From Chthonomonadales bacterium (GTDB lineage Bacteria; Armatimonadota; Chthonomonadetes; Chthonomonadales; CAJBBX01), in contig DAIDHP010000001.1 in NCBI GenBank assembly GCA_027459625.1, forward strand, positions 62,001 through 126,000: DNA of 64,000 bases, read 5' to 3'. Each line of letters opens with the position of its first letter. Position 1 is the stretch's first letter. The notes under the pieces were generated by a model. That model did not search any database, was not told the origin of the DNA, and saw only the letters and a list, made by a program, of their open reading frames with translations. Made by a program: the position numbers and the translations under genes. Below are positions 46,871 to 55,943 of this stretch, piece by piece.

Positions 46871-47283
46871 GCCGCCACCCCTTCCTTTTCCGAGCGAGCC
46901 TGCAGAATATTCTTCTGCATCTCGTTAATCTCCTTGAGAAACGCAGCCTTGCACACTGTGCAGATGGTGGTCAGCTTCAAACGCGAAGTATCAATTCCAT
47001 TTTCCTTCATCTGAACATAGACACGCGCCACTCGTTCGGAAAGTCGACGGTAAGCCCCTTCATACGGGCAATCCGAGCCGCTGCTCATGATGATAATGCC
47101 GTCTATCCCCTTCTCATAACAACGCATGTAAAACGATTCAGGAAAAACAACCGGATCGGGAACACGGATGATGTAGGTGCCAGGGGAGTAATGCAGATGC
47201 GCCTGACCAACCGTGTTAGCGCCCGGGTAAGAGCTGATCATTGTGGTGATGAGTAGTATTTTCATGTTGTTATGGTCGCCCAT
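46867..47283 (-). CDS. MvhD-like (hydrogenase iron-sulfur subunit family) protein lacking most cluster cysteines
   Basis: 138 aa. The fold pattern matches MvhD: a beta start (KILLITTMISSYPGANTVGQ), then YIIRVPDPVVFPESFYMRCY, then IDGIIIMSSGSDCPYEGAYR and a C-terminal helix. Known MvhD proteins have a CxxC near the first strand and a second cysteine-bearing loop. Here these positions read TTMISSY and VPDPVVF, with no cysteine. Only one Cys of the SDCPYEG turn remains, with a new CxxC in TTICTVCKAA. In QmoB this domain is fused to the C-terminus of HdrA; here it is free-standing. The ATG follows GGAAGGCTCGGT and overlaps the next gene by 4 nt. Confidence 0.8.
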   Translation of the reverse strand: MGDHNNMKILLITTMISSYPGANTVGQAHLHYSPGTYIIRVPDPVVFPESFYMRCYEKGIDGIIIMSSGSDCPYEGAYRRLSERVARVYVQMKENGIDTSRLKLTTICTVCKAAFLKEINEMQKNILQARSEKEGVAA

Positions 47284-47304
47284 ACCGAGCCTTCCATTTC
47301 TATG

Positions 47305-47553
47305 CTACTTGCGGCGAATGACGTAAAGACTATCGTAACCGTCTTTCTCGAGAAAACCAATGAACTCCTGGCCTGTCTTTTTGCACCAAGCGGAGATGTC
47401 CTCTCGACTGCCCTTGTCGCCTGACTGGATTTCCAATGTTTGTCCGACTGTAACTCCTCCGATGGCTTTCTTCGCTTCGAGCAGAGGGCCCGGGCACGCC
47501 ATGGATCGAGCATCCACAACTTTATTTGGGGTGATTCCTTCTAGGTTTGCCAT
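47305..47553 (-). CDS. tusA: TusA-family sulfur carrier protein
   Basis: 82 aa from ATG 47553, preceded by GAGAGGAAAG; the longer frame back to 47592 lies inside the transcript leader. KVVDARSMACPGPLLEAKKA contains the family's CPxP persulfide cysteine (C20). TusA accepts sulfur from a rhodanese or DsrE-type donor and passes it on as a persulfide. A second Cys in AWCKKTGQ lies near residue 57. The protein is small and cytoplasmic. It heads the Hdr/Qmo cluster and is transcribed from the promoter at 47609-47637. Confidence 0.93.
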   Translation of the reverse strand: MANLEGITPNKVVDARSMACPGPLLEAKKAIGGVTVGQTLEIQSGDKGSREDISAWCKKTGQEFIGFLEKDGYDSLYVIRRK

Positions 47554-47608
47554 GATATCTTTCCTCTCTGTGATAGTGTTGTTGAGTTTCAAAGTACTTA
47601 CGTTGTCT

Positions 47609-47637
47609 ATTATATATCAATATTCATATATAGTCAA
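47609..47637 (-). promoter_or_regulatory. Strong promoter of the tusA-Hdr/Qmo cluster
   Basis: On the minus strand TTGACT (47637-47632), a 17-nt spacer and TATAAT (47614-47609): an almost consensus sigma70 promoter. The predicted start near 47602 leaves a leader of about 48 nt before the tusA ATG. I saw no other equally strong promoter between 47.6 and 37.9 kb, so a long transcript is possible. Confidence 0.85.
47611..47632 (-). promoter_or_regulatory. AT-rich near-palindrome filling the tusA promoter spacer (candidate operator)
   Basis: The 22 nt from 47611 to 47632 are symmetric except for one mismatched base pair on each side of the centre: TATATAT, an unpaired base, AATATT, an unpaired base, ATATATA. 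It occupies the spacer and touches both the -35 and -10 hexamers. A repressor bound here would block polymerase, as ArsR-type sulfur-sensing repressors do. The AT-richness means chance symmetry is possible. Confidence 0.5.
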
Positions 47638-47763
47638 CTTTTTCTGAGATTTTTTTCACAGAGTTTTTTCCTGTTTTTTTTGTTAATGTGGCGTTCAGCA
47701 CCCTTTCAACACGATTAACGGCTTTTTTAGGCGCGTTTATAAAAGATTTTTCTTATTTTATTT

Positions 47764-47794
47764 ATTAATATGGCTAAATATTAGCCATATTAAT
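47764..47794. repeat. Perfect 14-bp inverted repeat between atpC and tusA
   Basis: ATTAATATGGCTAA (47764-47777), ATA, then TTAGCCATATTAAT (47781-47794), with no mismatch. It is about 70 nt past the atpC stop and 130 nt upstream of the tusA promoter. On the minus strand it is followed by an A-rich stretch, not T, so it is not a standard intrinsic terminator. Confidence 0.7.
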
Positions 47795-47863
47795 GATGAT
47801 TGGGATTGTCGGATTTCATGCGGAGAGGTTATTTTGTGAAAATCGTAACGAATGCGGATGAGC

Positions 47864-48271
47864 TTAGCTTATTTCGCCTTGCGCCACCTTGACTCGGTTG
47901 AGCGCACGACTTAATGCTTTTCGGGCGCGGGTGTAATCAATCGATTCCCCGCCCTTCAATCTTTCCCGGGCTCTTGCTATGGCGGCTTCTGCGCGGCTCA
48001 CATCGATATCCTTCGCGCGCTCCGCTGAATCCGCTAAAACGATCACCTTGTCCTGGGTAACCTGAACAAAACCGCCGCTGGTGGAGATGTACTCGATATC
48101 CCCGTTATCATGCTCCAGTTTCAGCACTCCGATTTCCAAAGCGGCCATCAATGGAGCGTGCCCCGCGAGAACGCCAAAGGAGCCTTCCGAGCCAGGCGCA
48201 CGAAGGGATTTGATTTTCCCGCTGAACAGAATTGCATCGGGCGTGATTATTTCCAAAGGTAAAAGCGGCAT
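47864..48271 (-). CDS. atpC: F1F0-ATP synthase epsilon subunit
   Basis: 135 aa. The N-terminal beta-sandwich is seen in PLLPLEIITPDAILFSGKIK and SFGVLAGHAPLMAALEIGVL. The helical C-terminal pair (AEAAIARARERLKGGE) is present. It regulates the F1 motor. It lies downstream of atpD with an unusually long 273-nt spacer; that spacer contains only a weak hairpin (ACAG/CTGT) followed by eight T on the minus strand, and no gene. No gamma, alpha or F0 genes are nearby. Confidence 0.93.
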   Translation of the reverse strand: MPLLPLEIITPDAILFSGKIKSLRAPGSEGSFGVLAGHAPLMAALEIGVLKLEHDNGDIEYISTSGGFVQVTQDKVIVLADSAERAKDIDVSRAEAAIARARERLKGGESIDYTRARKALSRALNRVKVAQGEIS

Positions 48272-48544
48272 CGAAAAACCTTTCCATCCTAGGCGTTTAC
48301 GAAGTTCAGAGTATCAAAGCTGTTTGTGCTCAATGCACCTTTGGTAAAGCCTCTCTGAACCCGAATTCCGCTATTGCATCATCCACTCGAATATGCGCCG
48401 AAGATCGCTCATCGCACACTCGGCTAAACATTTATGGCAATCGCAAAAACCAAAAAAAATACAGGAGCCTGTTCATCATCAGCAAAACGCTCAAAGACGG
48501 ATTCTACGATTACATGTATATATATCCGTTACATTCCCATAAAG

Positions 48545-50309
<1,765 letters not shown>

Positions 50310-51545
50310 ATGGAAGAGGGGAAAAAAACAGCGACAGGGACCAAGCGGCAGGGCTTGAGCCATACCATCAAGATGCTCGGATTGGTTAGCTTTTTCGCGG
50401 ATGTTTCCAGCGAGATGGTCTACCCCCTCAATCCGGTCTTCATCACCCAGGTTCTTGGCGCCCCGGCTTGGGCGCTGGGATTGATCGAAGGGATTGCCGA
50501 AAGCACCGCCAGTCTCCTAAAGCTCTATTCAGGATGGTTCTCCGATAAGATTCGCAAACGCAAACCGCTTGCCGTCATCGGTTACGCCTTCGGAGCGATT
50601 GGCAAGCCGATCATCGCCTTATCCTCGGCGTGGAGCGGAGTGCTTGGCGCTCGATTTATTGACCGCGCAGGGAAAGGTCTGCGCACCGCTCCCAGAGACG
50701 CTCTCATCACGGAAAGTTGCCCCCCGGAGCAGAGAGGCGCGGCGTTCGGCTTTCACAGAAGCATGGACACGTCGGGGGCGGTGCTAGGGCCCTTGATCTG
50801 TTTCGCGATTCTCTCTTATTTCGGTAAAAAGGATCCGGCGAAGCTGTTTCGCCCTCTCTATTGGATCGCGTTCATCCCTGGATTGATTGCGGTGTTCATC
50901 CTTGCGTTTCTGGTGCGTGAGAAGCTCGTCCCGGATACATCGGATAAGAAAGAGAGAGCGATCGCCCCCTCATTCGCCTCCCTCAGCCCGCTGTACAAAC
51001 GCTATCTCCTTTTAATGGCTGTCTTCAGCATCGGTAACTCTTCGGACACATTTTTGATTTTGCGTGCGCGAAACATCGGCGTTCCAGAAGCTCATGTTTT
51101 CCTTTTATACGCGCTTTTTAACATCGTGGAAGCTACGCTCGCATATCCCGCAGGGAAAATATCCGATAGTATCGGGAGGAAACCACTTGTCATTTTGGGG
51201 TTCATCATCTTTTCAATGGTCTATCTCGGTTTCGCGATGGCGCATTCAATACTCGACGTATGGGTGCTGTTCGTGGTGTACGGTTTTTATTACACGCTCA
51301 CTGGAGGAGTCCAACGCGCACTCGCAGCGGATTTCGCCCATCCCGACAGGCGCGCCACAGAGATTGGTGCTTTCCACATGATCGTGGGATTTGCGGCTCT
51401 GCCTGCAAGCATCTGGGCGGGGGCTTTGTATCAGTGGCGCCCAGCGGCTCCGTTTTTCTTTGGGGCTTTTTGCGCGACCCTCGCGGCATTGGGGATGCTG
51501 TCGGAGGTTCTTTTGGGTCGGAGTCGACATGAAAGCGCCATTTAA
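50310..51545 (+). CDS. MFS transporter
   Basis: About 411 aa with ATG 50310 preceded by AAAGGGGTG (an in-frame GTG at 50301 is also open). Twelve membrane helices are expected. Seen: the A-motif-like loop LKLYSGWFSDKIRKRKPLAV, ARFIDRAGKGLRTAPRDALI, and AYPAGKISDSIGRKPLVIL, the second-half counterpart. This sequence type is close to the group of MFS permeases in which RTAPRDALI(T) is conserved. The substrate is unknown. It stands alone, with its own ribosome site and divergent from atpD. Confidence 0.9.
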   Translation: MEEGKKTATGTKRQGLSHTIKMLGLVSFFADVSSEMVYPLNPVFITQVLGAPAWALGLIEGIAESTASLLKLYSGWFSDKIRKRKPLAVIGYAFGAIGKPIIALSSAWSGVLGARFIDRAGKGLRTAPRDALITESCPPEQRGAAFGFHRSMDTSGAVLGPLICFAILSYFGKKDPAKLFRPLYWIAFIPGLIAVFILAFLVREKLVPDTSDKKERAIAPSFASLSPLYKRYLLLMAVFSIGNSSDTFLILRARNIGVPEAHVFLLYALFNIVEATLAYPAGKISDSIGRKPLVILGFIIFSMVYLGFAMAHSILDVWVLFVVYGFYYTLTGGVQRALAADFAHPDRRATEIGAFHMIVGFAALPASIWAGALYQWRPAAPFFFGAFCATLAALGMLSEVLLGRSRHESAI

Positions 51546-51760
51546 AACCTTGACTTGCTCTCTCCATGAAATAGGCTTGCATATTCATTCGCTTGTTTTG
51601 AAAATCACAGAGGAATCACGGATATCTTTGTCGAATATATTTTCTCGGTGAAGAAACCTCATCGTGACATTTCAGGGGAAATGTTTCATACTTATCACTT
51701 CCATCATGGATAAGTGACCCATATGGCTATTCATCAATCTTCATTATTTGGCAGGTATCA

Positions 51761-53755
51761 ATGGCTTCAACCTACCCCAAAGGAATCTCAAACCCTTCCG
51801 ACGAGATGAAAGCGAACAAAGGATATGTGGCGGCGGTCACTTGGCGATCCATCATCCTTGCGATTATACTCCTCCCCATAAATGCGTATTGGGTGGTTCA
51901 GATGGAGATCGTGCGTTATTCCGCCCATCCCACCACCATTTCGCTTTTTTTCAATATTGTCTTCGAGATACTCGTTCTCACCCTTATCAATCGTTCCGTA
52001 CGTCGTTATTTTCCGAGAGCTTCGCTGAACAGAGCGGAACTACTTTTCATCTATACTAGCCTAGCGATAGGATCCTGTATCACAGGGCATGACACATTGC
52101 AGATACTGGTGCCTATGCTCTCCTGGTTAACACGAAACACAGATGAATCTCACAAATGGACCGCTCTCTTCGGAAAGTATCTGCCGAAATGGTGCATGAT
52201 CACCAATCCCGCCATTAGCAGGGGCTACTATCAGGGTAATGATTCGATATACCATGTGAATTACATCCTTGCTTGGCTGCCAGTGGTTTTGATTTGGTCG
52301 CTCTTTATCACTGTTCTTCTTTTTGTGATGCTATGCATCAACTCCATCCTACGAAAGCAATGGACCGACAACGAGAAACTCTCCTATCCGATCATCCAAC
52401 TCCCATTGCAAATAACCAACGAGCAATCGTTCGCCCCCAAGACCGGGCTATTCCACAATTGGCTCTTTTGGCTGGGTTTTAGCATCGCTGTATCCATCGA
52501 CCTCATAAACAGTTTGAACGTGTACTTCCCCTCGATCCCAACCATACTGACTCCGGGCAGGGGGCAAAGCTTTTACGATTTGAGCCAATGGGTCACCACG
52601 AAACCTTGGAATGCGATCGGGTGGACACCATTATCCTTTTACCCGTTCTTGGTTGGGCTTGGGATGCTCATGCCGGTGGACTTCCTCTTCTCCTGCTGGT
52701 TCTTCTACATATTCTGGAAAATGGAGAATGTCGTCACCGTTGCTATGGCGTGGGACCACGATCCCCGGTTCCCCTACATGAACGATCAGGCTTTTGGAGC
52801 GTACATGGCGTTCTGCGTGTATACGGTGTGGCTCTCCCGAGGCTATTTGGGGGAGACGCTGAAAAAGGCGCTGGGAAAGCCATCCACGCTTCTCGATGAT
52901 GATGAAGCATTAACCTATCGGGGAGCGTATATTGGAATAATGGTTGGCATGGCGGGGCTGATATGGTTTTCCGATGAAATTGGCATGGGACCCTGGCTTC
53001 CGCTGGCGTTCTTCGCGATCTATTTCGCGTTGGCGATCGCAATTACCCGCATGCGAGCGGAGCTAGGCACCCCCGTGCACGATCTCCACTTCACAGGCCC
53101 GGACTGGGTGCTCACCGAGGTGTTAGGACAACGGGGCACATTCACGCCCACCCAACTGGGTGCGTTTACGATGTTCTTCTGGTTTAACCGCGCCTATCGC
53201 GGTCACCCCATGCCTCATCAGTTGGAGGGGTTTAAGCTCGCGGAACAGAGCCGTAGCGAATACCGAAAATGGTTCTGGGGAATGGCTGTCATCGGTTTTC
53301 TGGGAGCGTTGGCGGGATTTTGGGCGATACTGGAGCTAATGTACTCCTATGGAGCCAGTGCAAAGTCCGCGATCACGTTCGGACCGGAAGCGTTTTCCCG
53401 CCTTGAGACATGGATGAAATCTCCGAAACCCGCGAGTTTTCCAGCCGCAATCGCTATTGCGGTGGGGTTTTTTACGGCGATGGGACTTCAATGGATGCGT
53501 GTCAGGTACATATGGTGGCCGTTCCACCCTCTCGCCTATGCGGTAACCTCAAGCTGGGAAATCAATCTCGTGTGGCTCCCGCTCTTCATCGCCTGGGTTT
53601 GCAAGGTGACCATTCTGCATTACGGAGGGAGGAAGGGGATACAGAAAAGCATGCCATTTTTCTTCGGTTTAATGATCGGTCAATTCGTTCTGGGAAGTCT
53701 TCTAAACATCTGGGGTATTATCATGCAGTATCCAACCTATCAATTTTGGCAGTAA
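51761..53755 (+). CDS. Polytopic membrane protein, DUF6785/DUF6784-type
   Basis: 664 aa, with 14 or so hydrophobic helices. The characteristic segments include TWRSIILAIILLPINAYWVV, WTDNEKLSYPIIQLPLQITN, MRAELGTPVHDLHFTGPDWV and a C-terminal MQWMRVRYIWWPFHPLAYAV-like stretch (RVRYIWWPFHPLAYAV). This combination is what I associate with DUF6785 plus DUF6784, a family common in Armatimonadota and Planctomycetota with no proven function; it is distantly similar to OPT oligopeptide transporters. It precedes a ribokinase-family gene on the same strand, so uptake of a sugar or nucleoside is possible. Confidence 0.7.
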   Translation: MASTYPKGISNPSDEMKANKGYVAAVTWRSIILAIILLPINAYWVVQMEIVRYSAHPTTISLFFNIVFEILVLTLINRSVRRYFPRASLNRAELLFIYTSLAIGSCITGHDTLQILVPMLSWLTRNTDESHKWTALFGKYLPKWCMITNPAISRGYYQGNDSIYHVNYILAWLPVVLIWSLFITVLLFVMLCINSILRKQWTDNEKLSYPIIQLPLQITNEQSFAPKTGLFHNWLFWLGFSIAVSIDLINSLNVYFPSIPTILTPGRGQSFYDLSQWVTTKPWNAIGWTPLSFYPFLVGLGMLMPVDFLFSCWFFYIFWKMENVVTVAMAWDHDPRFPYMNDQAFGAYMAFCVYTVWLSRGYLGETLKKALGKPSTLLDDDEALTYRGAYIGIMVGMAGLIWFSDEIGMGPWLPLAFFAIYFALAIAITRMRAELGTPVHDLHFTGPDWVLTEVLGQRGTFTPTQLGAFTMFFWFNRAYRGHPMPHQLEGFKLAEQSRSEYRKWFWGMAVIGFLGALAGFWAILELMYSYGASAKSAITFGPEAFSRLETWMKSPKPASFPAAIAIAVGFFTAMGLQWMRVRYIWWPFHPLAYAVTSSWEINLVWLPLFIAWVCKVTILHYGGRKGIQKSMPFFFGLMIGQFVLGSLLNIWGIIMQYPTYQFWQ

Positions 53756-53816
53756 TCATCTTGCCTTGGAACCATATGTCAAACCAAGGCTATTTTTAAA
53801 ATTACGGAAAACGAGT

Positions 53817-54740
53817 ATGAAACCAGTTAAGGTCGTCGTAGTTGGAAGCAGCAATACGGACATGGTGATCCAGACCCCGAAGATACCCTCGCCCGGCGAA
53901 ACGGTGTTAGGCGGGGATTATGTGATAGCATCCGGAGGCAAAGGGGCGAATCAAGCTGTCGCAAGCGCAAGGTTAGGCGCGGAGACCATTTTAGTGGCTC
54001 GCGTGGGCCATGATATCTTTGGCGAGCGCGCGGTGGCGAGCATAGGCGCAGCCGGGGTGAATACAAAATACATCATTCACGACCCGTCCGCGCCATCGGG
54101 AATTGCTCTCATAGCGGTGGATTCAACGGGTCAGAATTCGATCGTCGTCGCCCCGGGGGCGAATGCGAATCTCTCCCCGGATGACGTGAACAACGCAATG
54201 GACGCATTTCAAGAATGCGACGTGGTGGCGTTACAGTTCGAAGTTCCCTTGGTGACTGTGGAACGCGCTATCGCGCTTGCAAAGGAGTTGGATAAGATCG
54301 TAATCCTAAATCCCGCTCCCGCGAGAAGTTTCCCGGACTATTTTCTAAGAGGCGTGGATGTGTTGATTCCCAACGAAGTGGAGGCGTCCATGATACTGGG
54401 GCGCGAGATCAATGCAAGCTTCACACATGCGGATGCCGCAAACGCATTACGGAAAAAGGGCGTGGACGCCGTCGTAATCACGCTCGGTGCCGAGGGCGCC
54501 GTCGCCGCATCGCATGACCGAATTCAGGAGATCCCGCCGCGAAGAGTGAAAGCGGTGGACACCACGGCTGCGGGGGATTGCTTTACCGGTGCGTTGGCAA
54601 CGGCGTTGGGTGAGGGCAAGGACTTGGGGCAGGCGGTCTATTTTGCAAACGCTGCAGCCGCCCTTTCCGTGACTCGTTTGGGAGCGCAAACATCCATGCC
54701 CACTCGCCAGGAGGTGGACAGCTTTATAAAGAAAAGATAA
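53817..54740 (+). CDS. rbsK: Ribokinase-family (PfkB) sugar kinase
   Basis: 307 aa from ATG 53817 (weak ribosome site GGAAAACGAG). The N-terminus VKVVVVGSSNTDMVIQTPKI and GGKGANQAVASARLGAETIL are the ribokinase substrate-side signature (PfkB signature 1). VDTTAAGDCFTGALATALG near residue 250 is signature 2, with the catalytic Asp. NPAPARSF is the phosphate-side loop. Ribose or a similar pentose/nucleoside is the probable substrate. It lies 62 nt after the DUF6785 gene and is likely its partner. Confidence 0.92.
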   Translation: MKPVKVVVVGSSNTDMVIQTPKIPSPGETVLGGDYVIASGGKGANQAVASARLGAETILVARVGHDIFGERAVASIGAAGVNTKYIIHDPSAPSGIALIAVDSTGQNSIVVAPGANANLSPDDVNNAMDAFQECDVVALQFEVPLVTVERAIALAKELDKIVILNPAPARSFPDYFLRGVDVLIPNEVEASMILGREINASFTHADAANALRKKGVDAVVITLGAEGAVAASHDRIQEIPPRRVKAVDTTAAGDCFTGALATALGEGKDLGQAVYFANAAAALSVTRLGAQTSMPTRQEVDSFIKKR

Positions 54741-54794
54741 AAAAATCTCAAAAAAATAATCCTCGGGGGAGATTGAGAAAAATTGCACAAGATA

Positions 54795-54808
54795 ACCATA
54801 TTTATGGT
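54795..54808 (+). promoter_or_regulatory. Dyad upstream of the SufR-like gene
   Basis: ACCATA (54795-54800), TT, then TATGGT (54803-54808). It lies about 50 nt before the regulator's start, where an autoregulatory operator would be expected. The arms are only six bases, so chance is possible. Confidence 0.35.
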
Positions 54809-54855
54809 ATTTTATATGTGTATAGTTTCTTTAGACCCACACACGAGGTGTTACA

Positions 54856-55539
54856 ATGCATAAAGCAAACGGTTTTACACGACAAGAGATATTAACCGCT
54901 ATCAAGATGCATGGTCCTTTGACAGCGGATGAACTCAGCGGGATTTTAGGAATCTCCCCTGTTGCCGTAAGGCAGCATTTGACCATGCTCCAATCCGACG
55001 GACACATAGCCACGCATATCGAAAGACGCAGCATGGGCAGACCAGCTCATCGCTTCGTTTTAACTCGCGAAGGCGATGAGTCCTTCCCTCGCAAGTACGA
55101 CGTACTCCTCATCCAGTTACTGGACGAATTGAGGATGATGTCCGGACAAGAAGCGGTGTCTGCTCTTTTCGAAGCGAGACGCAAACGCCTCATGGAATCC
55201 ATGCAAACTCGGCTGGCCGGTAAGTCTTTGCGCGAACGTGTGAAAGAAATCACGAAGATTCACTCGGAGATGGGTTTCATGGCGAACTTGCAGGAGACGA
55301 ATGGCAACTTTCTCCTCTCCGTACACAATTGCATCTTTTGCAATATCGCCCACAGCTACCCTATGGTATGCGAGCATCAGATGCAAATCTATAAAGAAAT
55401 CATTGGCGAGCAGGCGAAAGTAATTAGAACAATGCATATTCTCGATGGGGATAGCTACTGTTCCTTTCGAATTGAGCCTGCGGAAACTGTATCAATGAAC
55501 AAATCCGAAAACCCGGAAAGAATGCTTGTGACGGCGTGA
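54856..55539 (+). CDS. SufR-like iron-sulfur-sensing transcriptional regulator
   Basis: 227 aa. The N-terminal helix-turn-helix reads DELSGILGISPVAVRQHLTM, followed by the wing MGRPAHRFVLTREG. The C-terminal half has a HNCIFCNIAHSYPMVCEHQM block and a later SYCSF cysteine, a spacing resembling the cluster-binding cysteines of SufR (the regulators of suf operons). It would bind a [4Fe-4S] cluster and report Fe-S status. No suf or isc gene occurs in this window. A TTACA precedes the ATG with GAGGTG as the ribosome site. Confidence 0.8.
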   Translation: MHKANGFTRQEILTAIKMHGPLTADELSGILGISPVAVRQHLTMLQSDGHIATHIERRSMGRPAHRFVLTREGDESFPRKYDVLLIQLLDELRMMSGQEAVSALFEARRKRLMESMQTRLAGKSLRERVKEITKIHSEMGFMANLQETNGNFLLSVHNCIFCNIAHSYPMVCEHQMQIYKEIIGEQAKVIRTMHILDGDSYCSFRIEPAETVSMNKSENPERMLVTA

Positions 55540-55591
55540 TCGACATTGAATTCAATCAAATGCCATAAACTATTAAGCGATTGATTCGCTC

Positions 55592-55627
55592 AAAAAGAAC
55601 TCCGCAGGAGCGCGGAGTTCTTTTTTT
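55592..55627 (+). terminator. Intrinsic terminator after the SufR-like gene
   Basis: AAAAAGAACTCCGC pairs with GCGGAGTTCTTTTT across a 6-nt loop (AGGAGC); the T run continues. It is the strongest plus-strand terminator of the region, about 50 nt after the stop. Confidence 0.9.
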
Positions 55628-55943
55628 ACTCCTCCATTCATATTCTAGCGTGCGAATGAGTCGGATTGAAAATGGGTTCCCCCAATTTTTATCGATCCGG
55701 ACCGCGACGCTCCTAAAGGAAGATTGTTACACTTTGAGGGGTGGGAATTGATTTACAGCGTGCGTAATGCTATATTTTACATGTCTATCGGTGAAAATCA
55801 AGTTGATCCGAACAAATCGATGTGAATGTTTCACCCTTGGAGAACTTTCCGTCTTATTTTTTTGCATTAGCCCGCATAAAGTGTGTCGCATTACAATCTC
55901 ACGATTCAGTCGGTTTCATTTCAATCCGACGGGAGGAATATTG
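55628..55943 (+). other. Leader region upstream of the GH27 gene
   Basis: No gene of its own. A long in-frame extension upstream of ATG 55944 (open from ~55767) lacks a ribosome site, and the protein fits the family from 55944. The region holds a promoter at 55748-55776 and so a transcript leader of about 160 nt, long enough for a regulatory element. I recognised no riboswitch in it. Confidence 0.4.
55748..55776 (+). promoter_or_regulatory. Probable promoter of the GH27 gene
   Basis: TTGATT (55748-55753), a 17-nt spacer and TATATT (55771-55776). The -35 matches consensus at 4 of 6 and the -10 at 5 of 6. The predicted start is near 55783. Confidence 0.55.

Noticed and set aside
46867-47283. 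Evidence for a hydrogenase in the cluster
   Set aside because: MvhD-like proteins are often labelled hydrogenase subunits, but no large or small hydrogenase subunit genes are nearby.
47764-47794. Intrinsic terminator for atpC
   Set aside because: The hairpin is perfect, but it is followed by A-rich rather than T-rich sequence on the minus strand.
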